Origin: Nitrosomonas ureae
GTDB lineage: Bacteria > Pseudomonadota > Gammaproteobacteria > Burkholderiales > Nitrosomonadaceae
NCBI RefSeq assembly: GCF_900108305.1
Contig: NZ_FNUX01000012.1
Coordinates: 33,926-97,925, forward strand
DNA length: 64,000 nucleotides
Direction of reading: 5' to 3'
Below the pieces are notes generated by a model. That model was not told where the DNA came from. It saw nothing but the letters and a program-made list of their open reading frames with translations, and did no database searches. Shown piece after piece: positions 1 through 9,110 of the stretch. The position numbers and the translations under genes were made by a program. How positions within the stretch are numbered: position 1 is the first letter of the stretch; the number at the start of each line of letters is the position of its first letter.

Positions 1-1249
1 TGATTCTATCGGCCAGCTTTCTGATGATCATATTGATCAGAATGCGGATTAAAGGACGCAACCGCGATTTGTCATTGGGGTGTGACACAATATACAAGCT
101 GACGGAATACTCATGGTGCATGAGGTCGCGGATTGCAAAATCGGAATCACTGATGTTGTTGGCGACGATCGGATCGCGATATAAAGATAGATAGGATTTT
201 GCAGTTGATAGCACGGAACCTGCTTCTTCTTCAGGACGATCCAACATATCGCGCGCACTGGCTGCAATCACTGGATGACTCTTGCCATCCAGATAGTCCT
301 GCATGGCCATTTCCATCCACAGTTCCCTGATATCGCGATCAGGATCAGACAGCATGGAATCTACTGTGGATAATGTGGCAGGAGCTCCTTCTCGCTGTGA
401 TTTGTATAAAACATGTAAAATGACACCTACCAGCAATGCCTGGCTGGTTTTCTGCCAATGCGTTTGTAATCCCTTGCCATCCGGATCGACGATTAAGGTG
501 GTCAGGTTTTGCACATCGGCCACTTCCATGCCGCTGCCAATCGGGATTTCATCTAACGGATTCCAATGCGTGCTACTGGTTGATGCCGGATCAAAACGCA
601 GCACCTTGTTTTTGGCGTGAAGCTTTCTCCAACCGGCAGTTAATGCCCATAACTCACCTTTAAGATCAGTAATGACTGCACTCTGAGTCCAGGAAAGCAG
701 GGTCGGTATAACCAGACTGACACCTTTGCCAGAGCGAGTCGGGGCATAACACAACACATGTTCCGGGCCGCTGTGTTTCAGATAGCGGGTTTTGCCGGAA
801 TTATCCCGCCAGCCGCCGACATAAACCGCATCACTGTGATTACTTTTGCCGGTTGCCAGCAGTCCCGCGCTCTCAATATCTTGTTTCTCGGCCCATCTGG
901 CCGATCCATGTAGTCCCTGATTGGTTCGGGATGAATTGGCCAGAACCATTTTAATGACCAGTACCAGAATCAAACCAATACTGGAAAATAAAATACCAAA
1001 ACCTGCCGCCAGATCGAAGATGCCCGAATACTCGCCATACCATTTATTCGCCCACACCAGAATTGCCCAGGGTTCATAAATATGAAAAAGGTGTGTACCT
1101 AATTGCGGTTGATAATTGAATTGTTGCGCAAAATACTGAGTGGCGACTTGGAATCCGCCAACAAGGCAGACAATGGATAATGAGCGAACAATAATTTTGT
1201 CTTTTGTGATATTTCTGCTGTCTTTAGAACTCAGATTGATGTTATTCAT
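1..1249 (-). CDS. traG: TraG/VirD4-type conjugative coupling protein, C-terminus beyond window edge
   Basis: Open frame on the minus strand, starting at an ATG at 1249 and running off the left edge (416 residues visible). Two membrane segments lie near residues 19-40 and 78-104. They are followed by an LHGSARWA motif near 113-120 and a Walker A motif APTRSGKG near 169-176, then a DLKGEL motif near 195-200. This is the layout of VirD4/TraG coupling ATPases, which hand the relaxase-DNA complex to a type IV secretion channel at the inner membrane. The start overlaps the relaxase stop (TGATG), so the two are probably translationally coupled. The rest of the protein and any mating-pair genes lie outside the window. 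Confidence 0.92.
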   Translation of the reverse strand, partial: MNNINLSSKDSRNITKDKIIVRSLSIVCLVGGFQVATQYFAQQFNYQPQLGTHLFHIYEPWAILVWANKWYGEYSGIFDLAAGFGILFSSIGLILVLVIKMVLANSSRTNQGLHGSARWAEKQDIESAGLLATGKSNHSDAVYVGGWRDNSGKTRYLKHSGPEHVLCYAPTRSGKGVSLVIPTLLSWTQSAVITDLKGELWALTAGWRKLHAKNKVLRFDPASTSSTHWNPLDEIPIGSGMEVADVQNLTTLIVDPDGKGLQTHWQKTSQALLVGVILHVLYKSQREGAPATLSTVDSMLSDPDRDIRELWMEMAMQDYLDGKSHPVIAASARDMLDRPEEEAGSVLSTAKSYLSLYRDPIVANNISDSDFAIRDLMHHEYSVSLYIVSHPNDKSRLRPLIRILINMIIRKLADRI

Positions 1250-2877
1250 CAGAGGCTCCTTCGGGTGGTGACGGAGGTGGTGGGTCGTTTTTGACCAACC
1301 GATTGCTCTCTACTTAAAGCATGCTGTTTCGTTAACTGCTGCCGGTATTGTTCAAGTTGCTTTTCATCAAATATCACGCGCATTTTATTTTGCGCTGCAA
1401 CCTGTGCTATCTGAAGGCGAAACTGTTCTGTCCCATTGATCGCCAGGTGGCTGCCGTACTTCTTCATGGCCACTTGCAAAATATCTCTCAAGGCTTTCTG
1501 CGATGTATCCGGCAGAACGATGAGCCGTTTGCCGTCATCGCGGATAGTGGTTGATCCTGCTTTATAAGTGACTGTGCCGATTTTGGTGATCGATTCCACC
1601 AAGACATCCTTGAAGTAGCTATTAGCGATGGAACCATCATTGCTTTGCTTAGCTGATACCTGGTTGCCCTTAAATTGACCGGATCTTCTGGATCGCAATA
1701 CGGCCAATGCTTCAGCATTGCCATTTTTGGCCTCAAATGTGAGCCAATCCAGCCACCCCATTCTGGAATGATGGGCCTTAGAGTGCTGATAGGATTTTTG
1801 ATAATCACTTTTAATGACTTCGATAGTCGTTTTGAATTGCTGATGTGCGGTTGCATACAGCGCTTTTTTGGCCAATCTCCCAGCTTTGATGCTTTTAATG
1901 ATGTTTCGCTTGAGTTTGGCTTCCCGTTTGGCGCGGTCAATGAGTTGATCTCTGCTTTGGCGCAACATAACCCACTGGCTTGAACGATGTCTGACGCTAT
2001 TCGCTTGCTCTTGCTGGTATCTTGAATAGAGCTTTGAAGTATCCATTTGATTTTGTAGCGGTCTTGGCTGGTATTGTTTGGTGTCTGGGCTTGAAGATTG
2101 AACAGAATGCTCACCAGATACAAAAGCGCCCAGTCTTTGGGTCAAATTGCCTTTGGAGAGAGAACGGTCAACCGAACTGGCTTTAACAGCCACACCATTG
2201 TTGGCAACCAATACAAACCCGTTGCCACGCTCCTTGATTTCAAGGCCATGTGTTTTAAGCACCTGATGCAAATCCTGCCAGCTGCACGACTGCTTCATTT
2301 CATCCAAGCACTTACGCTTGATCCAGCTAAGCAAGCTCTCCACACCGGTTCTGGTTTCAATTTCCTGCGCCACTCTGGATGCTTTATCACTCACAGTTTC
2401 ATGATTAATCTTTACTAAACCATATTCCTGTTCGATTAGCTCGCAAAGATTGGCTATTTTTTTGTAGTCATAGTAGGGGCTATGGATTGTGAGGGCTCTG
2501 GGGTGAATCTTATTGAGTGCAATATGCACATGTAGGTTATTGGTATCATCATGCACAACGCTGATGCGTTGATGGCCACCAAAACCCAGAGCCTCGCAAA
2601 ATCGCTCTTCAATAGCATTCAGGTCAGAAAGGGATAAACGTTCCCCTTCAGGGAAGCTCAGTACCAAATGACAGGTTTTGTCTGATTTAGCGCGAGTGTT
2701 CATTTCCTGTGTGTTTTGTATCTCTATCAATGCAGCCATCTGATCGTCTGAATAACAGTTTGATACCTTGATCTGACTGATACGTTCACTCTTGCCTTGA
2801 GGATCAGTCAGATACTGTATCAGCGCAGAGTAATTGCTTTTGCGCACTGATTTGATGGGTATGATTTTAGCGATCAT
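1249..2877 (-). CDS. traI: TraI/MobA(P)-type conjugative relaxase
   Basis: A 542-residue MOB_P relaxase. The N-terminal domain shows Tyr16/Tyr22 in the motif I region and the metal-binding motif III HDDTNNLHVH at residues 109-118. The family nicks one DNA strand at oriT and stays bound to the 5' end through a tyrosine. The C-terminal part (about residues 410-515) resembles the LPD7 domain found behind many IncP-like relaxases; that assignment is from memory. It lies between traJ and traG in the same leftward operon, and the oriT lies just upstream of traJ. The gene appears intact. Confidence 0.9.
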   Translation of the reverse strand: MIAKIIPIKSVRKSNYSALIQYLTDPQGKSERISQIKVSNCYSDDQMAALIEIQNTQEMNTRAKSDKTCHLVLSFPEGERLSLSDLNAIEERFCEALGFGGHQRISVVHDDTNNLHVHIALNKIHPRALTIHSPYYDYKKIANLCELIEQEYGLVKINHETVSDKASRVAQEIETRTGVESLLSWIKRKCLDEMKQSCSWQDLHQVLKTHGLEIKERGNGFVLVANNGVAVKASSVDRSLSKGNLTQRLGAFVSGEHSVQSSSPDTKQYQPRPLQNQMDTSKLYSRYQQEQANSVRHRSSQWVMLRQSRDQLIDRAKREAKLKRNIIKSIKAGRLAKKALYATAHQQFKTTIEVIKSDYQKSYQHSKAHHSRMGWLDWLTFEAKNGNAEALAVLRSRRSGQFKGNQVSAKQSNDGSIANSYFKDVLVESITKIGTVTYKAGSTTIRDDGKRLIVLPDTSQKALRDILQVAMKKYGSHLAINGTEQFRLQIAQVAAQNKMRVIFDEKQLEQYRQQLTKQHALSREQSVGQKRPTTSVTTRRSL

Positions 2878-2918
2878 CGTATTTAAGCTGCTTAAGTCAA
2901 AAAGGACTATTCCGAAAG

Positions 2919-3287
2919 TTATTTTTTAAGCTTCATAATGGCATCCAGCATCGTGCTTTGCGTATTTCGGATACTGTCCAAGGTTAAATGCAATTGTGAC
3001 TTGCCAACATATTTTGCACGCTCGTCATTGGTAAGCCAAAGTTTGATCAAGCCACCCAACCTGCCAAGATCACCATTGATTTTTAACAAAGCATCCATTT
3101 TCCGATTATCTATAATGCTGTGCACCTGATAACCCAGACCCAGGTTGCGCAGGTACTCGGCAACGGTTAATCCGGCATTCGCTGCTTTATTCTTTATTGC
3201 AGCTTCCTCGATTGGCAAAACAGGAACCCTGAGCTTCTTATCTCTTCTTTCTTTTTTGATTGCCTTGGGGTTCTTTTTGTCAATCAT
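2919..3287 (-). CDS. traJ: TraJ/MobC-family relaxosome accessory protein
   Basis: A 122-residue basic protein. The N-terminus is rich in Lys/Arg and is followed by a ribbon-helix-helix-like segment (RVPVLPIEEAAI, then GLTVAEYLRNLGLG), typical of TraJ/NikA/MobC proteins. These bind the oriT inverted repeat and recruit the relaxase. It is the first gene of the leftward traJ-traI-traG unit, 41 bp before traI, and its 5' end is 57 bp from the oriT palindrome. The symbol follows IncP usage; it could equally be called mobC. Confidence 0.8.
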   Translation of the reverse strand: MIDKKNPKAIKKERRDKKLRVPVLPIEEAAIKNKAANAGLTVAEYLRNLGLGYQVHSIIDNRKMDALLKINGDLGRLGGLIKLWLTNDERAKYVGKSQLHLTLDSIRNTQSTMLDAIMKLKK

Positions 3288-3344
3288 TTCAGTTTTCCTC
3301 GAAGAGCAAGATCAACGTTGAGCACAGAGTGCGAATAAGTTGTG

Positions 3345-3377
3345 GTGGAGATGGCCATCTCCACATATCTTGCCCGG
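3345..3377 (+). other. Putative origin of transfer (oriT), IncP-type nic region
   Basis: A perfect 20-bp palindrome (3345-3364) is followed directly by ATATCTTGCCCGG (3365-3377). The RP4/IncP nic core is ATCCTG^CCCGG, so the motif differs by one base, and the predicted nick is between 3372 and 3373. A GAATAAG block (3332-3338) sits left of the palindrome, as in RP4 oriT. The site lies between the divergent traJ and traK genes, exactly as in IncP plasmids. The comparison with RP4 is from memory. Confidence 0.75.
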
Positions 3378-3629
3378 TTCTGTGAGTTTCAAGAAATATA
3401 CTAACACTATAATCGATGTTTGCAAATAATTTATTTCCGTTATATCATAATTTCAAACAGCATAAAAACACTTGAAAGAAGCTTTATTCAACTAAATAAC
3501 AGTCACTTGGAAACAAAAAGAAAGGGTAGGAAATTAATTGATACTGAAAGCAACAAAAAGAAACAGAAAGGAAAGCAAAAAACTAAAAGCTGTTTGTACG
3601 CCAAGATAAATATTTTTGTAAAAATTGTG

Positions 3630-3953
3630 ATGACTAAATCCTTATCAGATCGAATCGCACTTTATGCGGATAAAAACAAAAGTACCGGTAAGCAATTTTT
3701 ACCGGCGTTCATCGCGTTGAAACCCGATATCGAGCAGGCATTAAAGGATGGCTGGACGATTCGCCAGATCTGGAACATTTTGCATCAGGAAGAAAAAATC
3801 AAATGTTCTTATCAATGGTTCAGGACTTTGGTCAATCGACATATTGGCGAAAACAAAAAGCAGCATCCGTGCATTGATCAAGGAAAGTCAGCTGGGAATG
3901 GTCATGAAGGATTTCGTTTTAATTCTGCAACTGAAAAAGAGGAGTTAGTCTGA
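3630..3953 (+). CDS. traK: TraK-family oriT-binding protein
   Basis: The open frame extends upstream to 3420, but that part is AT-rich, lysine-heavy and looks non-coding. The start MTKSLSDRIA at 3630 matches the usual TraK family N-terminus, giving 107 residues. The family motif is visible in the middle: a basic N-terminus, then ALKDGWTIRQIWNILHQEEK and a SYQWFR-TLVNRHI segment. In IncP plasmids TraK binds oriT and stabilises the relaxosome. The stop overlaps the traL start by one base (TGATG). Confidence 0.78.
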   Translation: MTKSLSDRIALYADKNKSTGKQFLPAFIALKPDIEQALKDGWTIRQIWNILHQEEKIKCSYQWFRTLVNRHIGENKKQHPCIDQGKSAGNGHEGFRFNSATEKEELV

Positions 3954-4684
3954 TGGCTAAAATACATATGATTTTGCAAGGAAAGGGCGGAGTAGGCAAG
4001 TCGTTCATATCATCCACGCTAGCACAACATAAGTTTGCCCAAGGCGGCAATCCATTATGCATTGATACAGATCCGGTTAATGCTACTTTTTATGGCTTTA
4101 AAAAACTCAATGTTAAGCAGATTAATGTGATGAACAATGATGAGATTGATCCGAGAAAGTTTGATGATTTAATTGAACTCATCGCCAAAGCTGAAAATGA
4201 CGTCATTATTGACAATGGTGCCAGCACCTTTGTACCGATGTCGCATTACCTCATCAGCAATCAGATACCCGCCTTACTTCTGGATATGGGGCATGAATTG
4301 GTTGTGCATACTGTCATCACCGGTAGTCAGGCTTTGCTGGATACATTGAACGGTTTTGTACATCTGATTAAACAGTTTCCCAAAGAAGCATTATTTGTCG
4401 TCTGGTTAAATCCCTATTGGGGAGAAATCAGCATGAATGGCAAACAGTTTGAAGAAATGAAGGCTTATGTGGATAACAAAGCGCGAGTATCCGCCATTAT
4501 CCGAATTCCGCACTACAAGCCTGAGACTTTTGGCAAAGATTTAAGTGAGATTCTGCAATCGAAATTCACCTTTGATGAAGCGCTTAAAAATAGCTCTTTG
4601 CCGGTGATGGTACGCCAAAGGTTAACGATTATCCGCAGGCAGCTCTTCACCAACATTGAAAATGTGGCTGCGGTTTTAACATGA
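3953..4684 (+). CDS. traL: TraL-type P-loop ATPase of the relaxosome operon (ParA/MinD fold)
   Basis: 243 residues with a deviant Walker A motif (QGKGGVGKS, residues 9-17) near the N-terminus and a Walker B-like segment (DVIIDNGAS). This is the SIMIBI/ParA fold. Position and size match IncP TraL, which lies between traK and traM and has an auxiliary, poorly understood role in transfer. It overlaps traM by 4 bp (ATGA) and is coupled to traK. A partition ParA is less likely because no parB or parS is nearby. Confidence 0.8.
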   Translation: MAKIHMILQGKGGVGKSFISSTLAQHKFAQGGNPLCIDTDPVNATFYGFKKLNVKQINVMNNDEIDPRKFDDLIELIAKAENDVIIDNGASTFVPMSHYLISNQIPALLLDMGHELVVHTVITGSQALLDTLNGFVHLIKQFPKEALFVVWLNPYWGEISMNGKQFEEMKAYVDNKARVSAIIRIPHYKPETFGKDLSEILQSKFTFDEALKNSSLPVMVRQRLTIIRRQLFTNIENVAAVLT

Positions 4685-5109
4685 GTAGCGACAAATTAGA
4701 TGCACTCATTGAAAGAATAGCATCGGAACACGGCATTGTACTGTCACAGGATGATCCGGTGTTGATGATGCATACGCTCAACGAAGTATTGCTGGAACAA
4801 AATGAAAAAGCCCATGCTGAGCTGCTAAGCAATTACCAGGCGATATTGGAAGAAAACTTTAATCGATGGTGTGAGTACTCTACCAAAAAATCCAATGCCA
4901 TTATCAGCGCATCCATGAGTAACGCGCAATTAACACGAGACCAATTCCTGGAAAGCTGTATTCAGCTGATCGATGACAAGATAAAAAGTGGAGTGGATCA
5001 GGAAACTTATGATCTAGTTAGAATTTCCAGACAGGCGGCCATCATCAATTTACTAGCATCAACCTTACTCTTGGCTTCGGTTGTAACTATCTTTTTGATT
5101 TTGTTATAG
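4681..5109 (+). CDS. traM: TraM-like conjugation accessory protein with C-terminal membrane anchor
   Basis: 142 residues. The N-terminal two thirds are helical and hydrophilic (SSDKLDALIERIASEHGI). The last 25 residues form one hydrophobic segment (INLLASTLLLASVVTIFLILL). The traK-traL-traM order and the tail anchor match IncP TraM, whose function is not well defined. It is the last gene of the rightward relaxosome operon. Confidence 0.7.
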   Translation: MSSDKLDALIERIASEHGIVLSQDDPVLMMHTLNEVLLEQNEKAHAELLSNYQAILEENFNRWCEYSTKKSNAIISASMSNAQLTRDQFLESCIQLIDDKIKSGVDQETYDLVRISRQAAIINLLASTLLLASVVTIFLILL

Positions 5110-5139
5110 CAAGATTTCTAAAAATAAGTTGGATACTAC

Positions 5140-5469
5140 ATGAAAACATTAAATTTAAGTGAAGCTGCCCAATTCTTGAAGTTGCACCCTGAAGAAGTGC
5201 GTCGTCGCGCTAAAGCAGGAATTATTCCGGGTGCAAAATTAGGTAAACGGTGGGCATTTATTGATGATGATCTTGCTGATCATATTCGCTCGTTATATGC
5301 TTGCACTCGGCAAGCGTTGCAAGTGGGACATGAGGAGAAACAATTATGTCACTCTGTAAACGTGGTAAGACGTGGTGGATTAGTTTCACCACACCAAGCG
5401 GCGAGCGAGTTAGATGCTCTGCTGCAACTGAAGATAAAACCCAGGCGCAAGAATTCCACGATAAGCTGA
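5140..5469 (+). CDS. Small MerR-like helix-turn-helix protein, possible excisionase
   Basis: 109 residues. The N-terminal 50 form an HTH_17/MerR-like winged helix (NLSEAAQFLKLHPEEVRRRAK, then GKRWAFIDDDL), as in Xis/AlpA-type proteins. The C-terminal third overlaps the integrase gene by 124 bp in another frame, so that tail may be unconstrained. Being directly upstream of the integrase supports a role in excision control, but that is inference from position. Confidence 0.6.
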   Translation: MKTLNLSEAAQFLKLHPEEVRRRAKAGIIPGAKLGKRWAFIDDDLADHIRSLYACTRQALQVGHEEKQLCHSVNVVRRGGLVSPHQAASELDALLQLKIKPRRKNSTIS

Positions 5470-6359
5470 AAGCGGAATCCTGGCGGGTTGCAAGACTAGG
5501 GGATAAGCCAAGGCGAACTTGGGATGAGGCGGCTTATAAATGGCTGATGGAGACGCAACATAAAAAGTCACATCATGAAGATGTGGCTAAAATAAACTGG
5601 ATCCAACAGTTCTTCAGAGGCAAGTATCTGGATGAGTTGACTCGTGATGTAATCGCAAACATTGGTGAGCTAAAGCTTCAGCAATCAAGTCCAGCAACAG
5701 CTAATCGCTTATTGGCGCTAATTCGTGCGATCTTGCGGCGATCTGCTTTAGATTGGGAATGGATTGATAAGCCCCCTGTTATCAAGCTGTATCGTGAAGC
5801 AAAGCGCCGAGTACGTTATTTAAGTGCAGAGCAAGCAAATTTGCTTATCCAGGAATTGCCGGAACATTTGGCGGATATTGTAAGGTTTTCATTAGCTACA
5901 GGGTTGAGACGGTCGAATGTCACGAAACTGGAATGGTCGCAAGTGGATATGCAACGAAATGTTGCATGGATTCACGGTGATCAGGCTAAAGCTGGAAAGC
6001 CGATTCATGTAACGCTCAATGCGACGGCTATAGCAGTATTAACCAAACAGATCGGCAAGAATCCCAAGTCAGTATTTAGTTACAAGGGCAGACCAATCAT
6101 CCAAGTTAATACAAAAGCTTGGTATAAAGCGTTAAAACGTGCAGGTATTGAAGATTTTCGCTGGCATGATTTGCGCCATACTTGGGCAAGTTGGTTAACT
6201 CAGAATGGTGTGCCATTAAATGTCATTCAGGAGATGGGCGCATGGGAATCTGCTGAGATGGTAAGACGTTATGCGCATCTAGCTCCAGAGCAATTTGCTC
6301 AACATGCCAGAATCGTGGATAACGTACTTAATGGCACAAATTTGACACAATCGAAGTAA
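5346..6359 (+). CDS. int: Tyrosine recombinase (integrase) of the integrative element
   Basis: 337 residues; the start has a good ribosome site (GAGGAG, about 9 bp upstream). The catalytic set is visible: Arg188 in ATGLRR, HDLRH at 274-278 carrying His and the second Arg, and Tyr309 in RRYAHL. The N-terminal half holds the arm-type and SAM-like core-binding regions. The stop is only 35 bp from the 3' end of a tRNA-Thr gene, the usual place for an integrase that inserts at a tRNA 3' end. It presumably integrates and excises the conjugative element lying to its left. Confidence 0.9.
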   Translation: MSLCKRGKTWWISFTTPSGERVRCSAATEDKTQAQEFHDKLKAESWRVARLGDKPRRTWDEAAYKWLMETQHKKSHHEDVAKINWIQQFFRGKYLDELTRDVIANIGELKLQQSSPATANRLLALIRAILRRSALDWEWIDKPPVIKLYREAKRRVRYLSAEQANLLIQELPEHLADIVRFSLATGLRRSNVTKLEWSQVDMQRNVAWIHGDQAKAGKPIHVTLNATAIAVLTKQIGKNPKSVFSYKGRPIIQVNTKAWYKALKRAGIEDFRWHDLRHTWASWLTQNGVPLNVIQEMGAWESAEMVRRYAHLAPEQFAQHARIVDNVLNGTNLTQSK

Positions 6360-6394
6360 AAGCGGTTCGGTTATGTTTCTAAGTCTTTGTTTAA

Positions 6395-6470
<76 letters not shown>

Positions 6471-6656
6471 CCGGCTTAAATTAAGCGAGGTATTATAGAT
6501 GGTTGAGGAATTGCGGGCAAATGATAACGGGGTGAATGCAATAGTTTGTGTTTTTGTTGTATTTTTTATTGCCGCAAAATGAACTTTTTCTCAATAATCC
6601 CATTCAATACTTTTCTGACAATTTTCGCTTAAGTTCGGCGAATTTCGTCAAAAATC

Positions 6657-6686
6657 TGTACATTTCTCGTACAACGGTACATAATT
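6657..6686 (+). promoter_or_regulatory. GTAC-containing dyad just upstream of aroQ
   Basis: TGTAC (6657-6661) and GTACA (6669-6673) form an inverted repeat with a 7-bp gap; a third GTAC lies at 6677-6680. CATAAT at 6680-6685 could be a -10 element only 6 bp before the aroQ ATG, which has no clear Shine-Dalgarno sequence, so the message may be leaderless. A regulator cannot be named. Confidence 0.3.
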
Positions 6687-6691
6687 AGCAA

Positions 6692-7144
6692 ATGGACTCA
6701 AAAAAGACGAAAGCTGATAATATCTTGATTATTCATGGACCCAACTTGAATTTGCTGGGTGTTCGGGAGCCCGAGCTATATGGCGGTGCAACCTTGGAAG
6801 ATATTAACAGAAATTTAAGTAAATTAGCTGAGAATACTGCGTTTAAACTGGATTTTTTTCAGAGTAATGCTGAATCGGCATTGATTGAAAGAATTCAGCA
6901 AACGATGGATGATGGAACAAATTTCATTATCATCAATCCGGCGGCCTATACGCATACCAGTATCGCCATGCGGGATGCGATTGCCGCAGTCAAGCTGCCA
7001 TTTATCGAAGTACATTTGTCGAATATTTATTCTCGTGAACTCTTTCGTCAACGCTCCTATTTCTCGGATTTGGCGATTGGTGTTATCAGTGGCTTGGGTG
7101 CCAAGGGCTATGAATTGGCGCTGAAATATGCGATGACATCTTAA
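6692..7144 (+). CDS. aroQ: Type II 3-dehydroquinate dehydratase
   Basis: 150 residues, normal size for the family. It dehydrates 3-dehydroquinate to 3-dehydroshikimate, the third step of the shikimate pathway (cytosol). Family blocks are visible: HGPNLNLLG near the N-terminus, the catalytic-tyrosine region [16 protein letters not shown], and [11 protein letters not shown] carrying the catalytic His. It precedes accB-accC, a common proteobacterial order. No ribosome-binding site is obvious before the ATG. Confidence 0.95.
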   Translation: MDSKKTKADNILIIHGPNLNLLGVREPELYGGATLEDINRNLSKLAENTAFKLDFFQSNAESALIERIQQTMDDGTNFIIINPAAYTHTSIAMRDAIAAVKLPFIEVHLSNIYSRELFRQRSYFSDLAIGVISGLGAKGYELALKYAMTS

Positions 7145-7183
7145 GAATCTGTTGTTGACTATAGTTATAAAACTTCCTTACGG

Positions 7184-7198
7184 CGAGACAATGTCTCG
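7184..7198 (+). promoter_or_regulatory. Short perfect dyad overlapping the accB ribosome-binding site
   Basis: CGAGACA (7184-7190) and TGTCTCG (7192-7198) are exact inverted repeats around one base. The right arm runs into the GGGAG Shine-Dalgarno of accB (about 7198-7202). A hairpin with a one-base loop is unlikely, so a protein operator is the better reading. This is inference from symmetry only. Confidence 0.3.
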
Positions 7199-7209
7199 GG
7201 AGATTGGAT

Positions 7210-7692
7210 ATGGATTTAAGAAAGCTGAAGAAACTTATTGAGTTGGTTGAAGAGTCAAGTATTGCTGAGCTGGAGATTACGGAAGGCGAAGAGAAAGTGC
7301 GTATCAGTAAATCCGGTGCGGGTGTGCAGAACTACGCCTTCATGCCGCCTGCCATGGCGGCAGTGATGCCTCCGGCTTCGCAGTCAGCGCCGGCAGCGAT
7401 TTCTGAAGCCAATGCATCTGCTGAAACAGCAGACGCCAACCATAAATCCATCCCGGATGGACATATGGTCAAGTCTCCGATGGTAGGTACGTTTTATCGA
7501 GCTGCATCGCCTGGAGCCAGCCCATTTGTTGAAGTTGGACAGAGCGTTAAAGTCGGAGACACACTCTGCATCATTGAGGCAATGAAATTGCTCAATGAAA
7601 TAGAAGCGGATAAAAATGGTGTGATCAAAGCGATCTTGTCAGAGAATGGGCAGCCCGTTGAGTACGGTGAACCTTTATTCGTGATTCAATAA
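7210..7692 (+). CDS. accB: Biotin carboxyl carrier protein of acetyl-CoA carboxylase
   Basis: 160 residues from the ATG at 7210, which has GGGAG seven bases upstream; a TTG at 7204 is the alternative. An N-terminal helical domain is followed by an Ala/Pro-rich linker (about residues 45-80) and a C-terminal biotinyl domain whose EAMKLLNE motif carries the biotinylated Lys126. It shuttles carboxybiotin between AccC and the carboxyltransferase to form malonyl-CoA for fatty acid synthesis. Followed 24 bp later by accC. Confidence 0.96.
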   Translation: MDLRKLKKLIELVEESSIAELEITEGEEKVRISKSGAGVQNYAFMPPAMAAVMPPASQSAPAAISEANASAETADANHKSIPDGHMVKSPMVGTFYRAASPGASPFVEVGQSVKVGDTLCIIEAMKLLNEIEADKNGVIKAILSENGQPVEYGEPLFVIQ

Positions 7693-7716
7693 TGCTCTGA
7701 ATAGAGATCGGATACT

Positions 7717-9078
7717 ATGTTTGAGAAGATTCTTATTGCAAATCGCGGTGAAATTGCGTTGCGAATTCAGCGCGCATGCCGTGCGATGGGCATCAAAACC
7801 GTGGCCGTGCATTCTGAGGCTGATGCAGAAGCCAAATACGTGATGCTGGCCGATGAGTCGGTTTGTATCGGCCCGGCTCCTGTCGGGCAGAGTTACCTGA
7901 ATATACCGGCTATTATCAGTGCCGCCGAGGTGACCGATGCAGAGGCTATTCATCCGGGGTATGGATTTTTGTCAGAAAATGCGGATTTTGCCGAACGGGT
8001 TGAAAAAAGCGGGTTTGTATTTATTGGCCCAAGATCGGAAACCATTCGGTTGATGGGAGATAAAGTCAGCGCAAAGAATGCCATGAAAAGCGCCGGTGTT
8101 CCGTGCGTCCCGGGATCGGAGGGTGCTTTGCCGGAAGACCTTGATGAGATAAGAAGGATTGTCAAGGAGATCGGCTATCCCGTAATTCTTAAAGCCGCAG
8201 GTGGAGGCGGTGGACGCGGTATGCGGGTGGTGCATACCGAAGCCGCGCTCTCCAATGCGGTTGTCATGACACGCAATGAAGCACAGTCGGCATTTGGCAA
8301 TCCGACCGTTTATGCAGAGAAATTTCTGGAAAATCCGCGTCATATTGAATTTCAGTTATTGATTGATGAGCATGGTCATGCCGTTCACTTGGGCGAAAGG
8401 GATTGCTCCCTGCAACGTCGTCACCAGAAAATTCTCGAGGAAGCGCCTGCGCCCGGAATATCCGAGAAATTGCGTAATAAAATCGGTGAACGTTGTGCGG
8501 ATGCGTGCCGCCGTATCAAATACCGCGGTGTAGGCACGTTTGAATTTCTGTTTGAGAATAATGAGTTTTACTTTATCGAGATGAACACCCGCTTACAGGT
8601 GGAGCATCCGGTAACAGAGGCGATCACGGGTATCGATCTGGTTCAGGCACAAATCAATGTTGCGGCCGGTAATGTTTTACCAATAGGTCAGAAAGATATC
8701 GTGTTCAAGGGCCATGCCATTGAATGCCGCATTAATGCGGAAGATGCTTATAAACTGACACCTTCTGCCGGGCGTATCACGCAATATCATGCGCCAGGCG
8801 GTCCCGGAGTGCGAGTTGACTCGCACGTTTACCATAATTATATGGTGCCGCCCTATTATGATTCGATGATTGGAAAAATCATTACATATGGCGATACGCG
8901 TGAGCAAGCGATTGCACGCATGCGGATTGCGCTGTCTGAAATGGTGGTGGCCGGAATCAAGACCAATATCCCACTGCATCGTGACTTGCTGAATGACGCG
9001 ACTTTCTTGCGCGGCGGGGTTTCAATTCATTATCTGGAACAGAAGCTTGCGTTGCACAATAAAACCAAGACGGATTGA
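7717..9078 (+). CDS. accC: Biotin carboxylase subunit of acetyl-CoA carboxylase
   Basis: 453 residues, full length. ATP-grasp enzyme that carboxylates biotin on AccB with bicarbonate and ATP. Visible motifs: the N-terminus [16 protein letters not shown], the glycine-rich [11 protein letters not shown] loop, [24 protein letters not shown] and [14 protein letters not shown]. It lies in the accB-accC pair, with prmA 32 bp downstream. Confidence 0.97.
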   Translation: MFEKILIANRGEIALRIQRACRAMGIKTVAVHSEADAEAKYVMLADESVCIGPAPVGQSYLNIPAIISAAEVTDAEAIHPGYGFLSENADFAERVEKSGFVFIGPRSETIRLMGDKVSAKNAMKSAGVPCVPGSEGALPEDLDEIRRIVKEIGYPVILKAAGGGGGRGMRVVHTEAALSNAVVMTRNEAQSAFGNPTVYAEKFLENPRHIEFQLLIDEHGHAVHLGERDCSLQRRHQKILEEAPAPGISEKLRNKIGERCADACRRIKYRGVGTFEFLFENNEFYFIEMNTRLQVEHPVTEAITGIDLVQAQINVAAGNVLPIGQKDIVFKGHAIECRINAEDAYKLTPSAGRITQYHAPGGPGVRVDSHVYHNYMVPPYYDSMIGKIITYGDTREQAIARMRIALSEMVVAGIKTNIPLHRDLLNDATFLRGGVSIHYLEQKLALHNKTKTD

Positions 9079-9110
9079 GCGCCGGATTGGGCCGTAAGCC
9101 TACAGTAAGT

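Noticed and set aside
3953..4684. Plasmid partition ParA
   Set aside because: No parB or parS nearby, and traK-traL-traM order identifies it as TraL.
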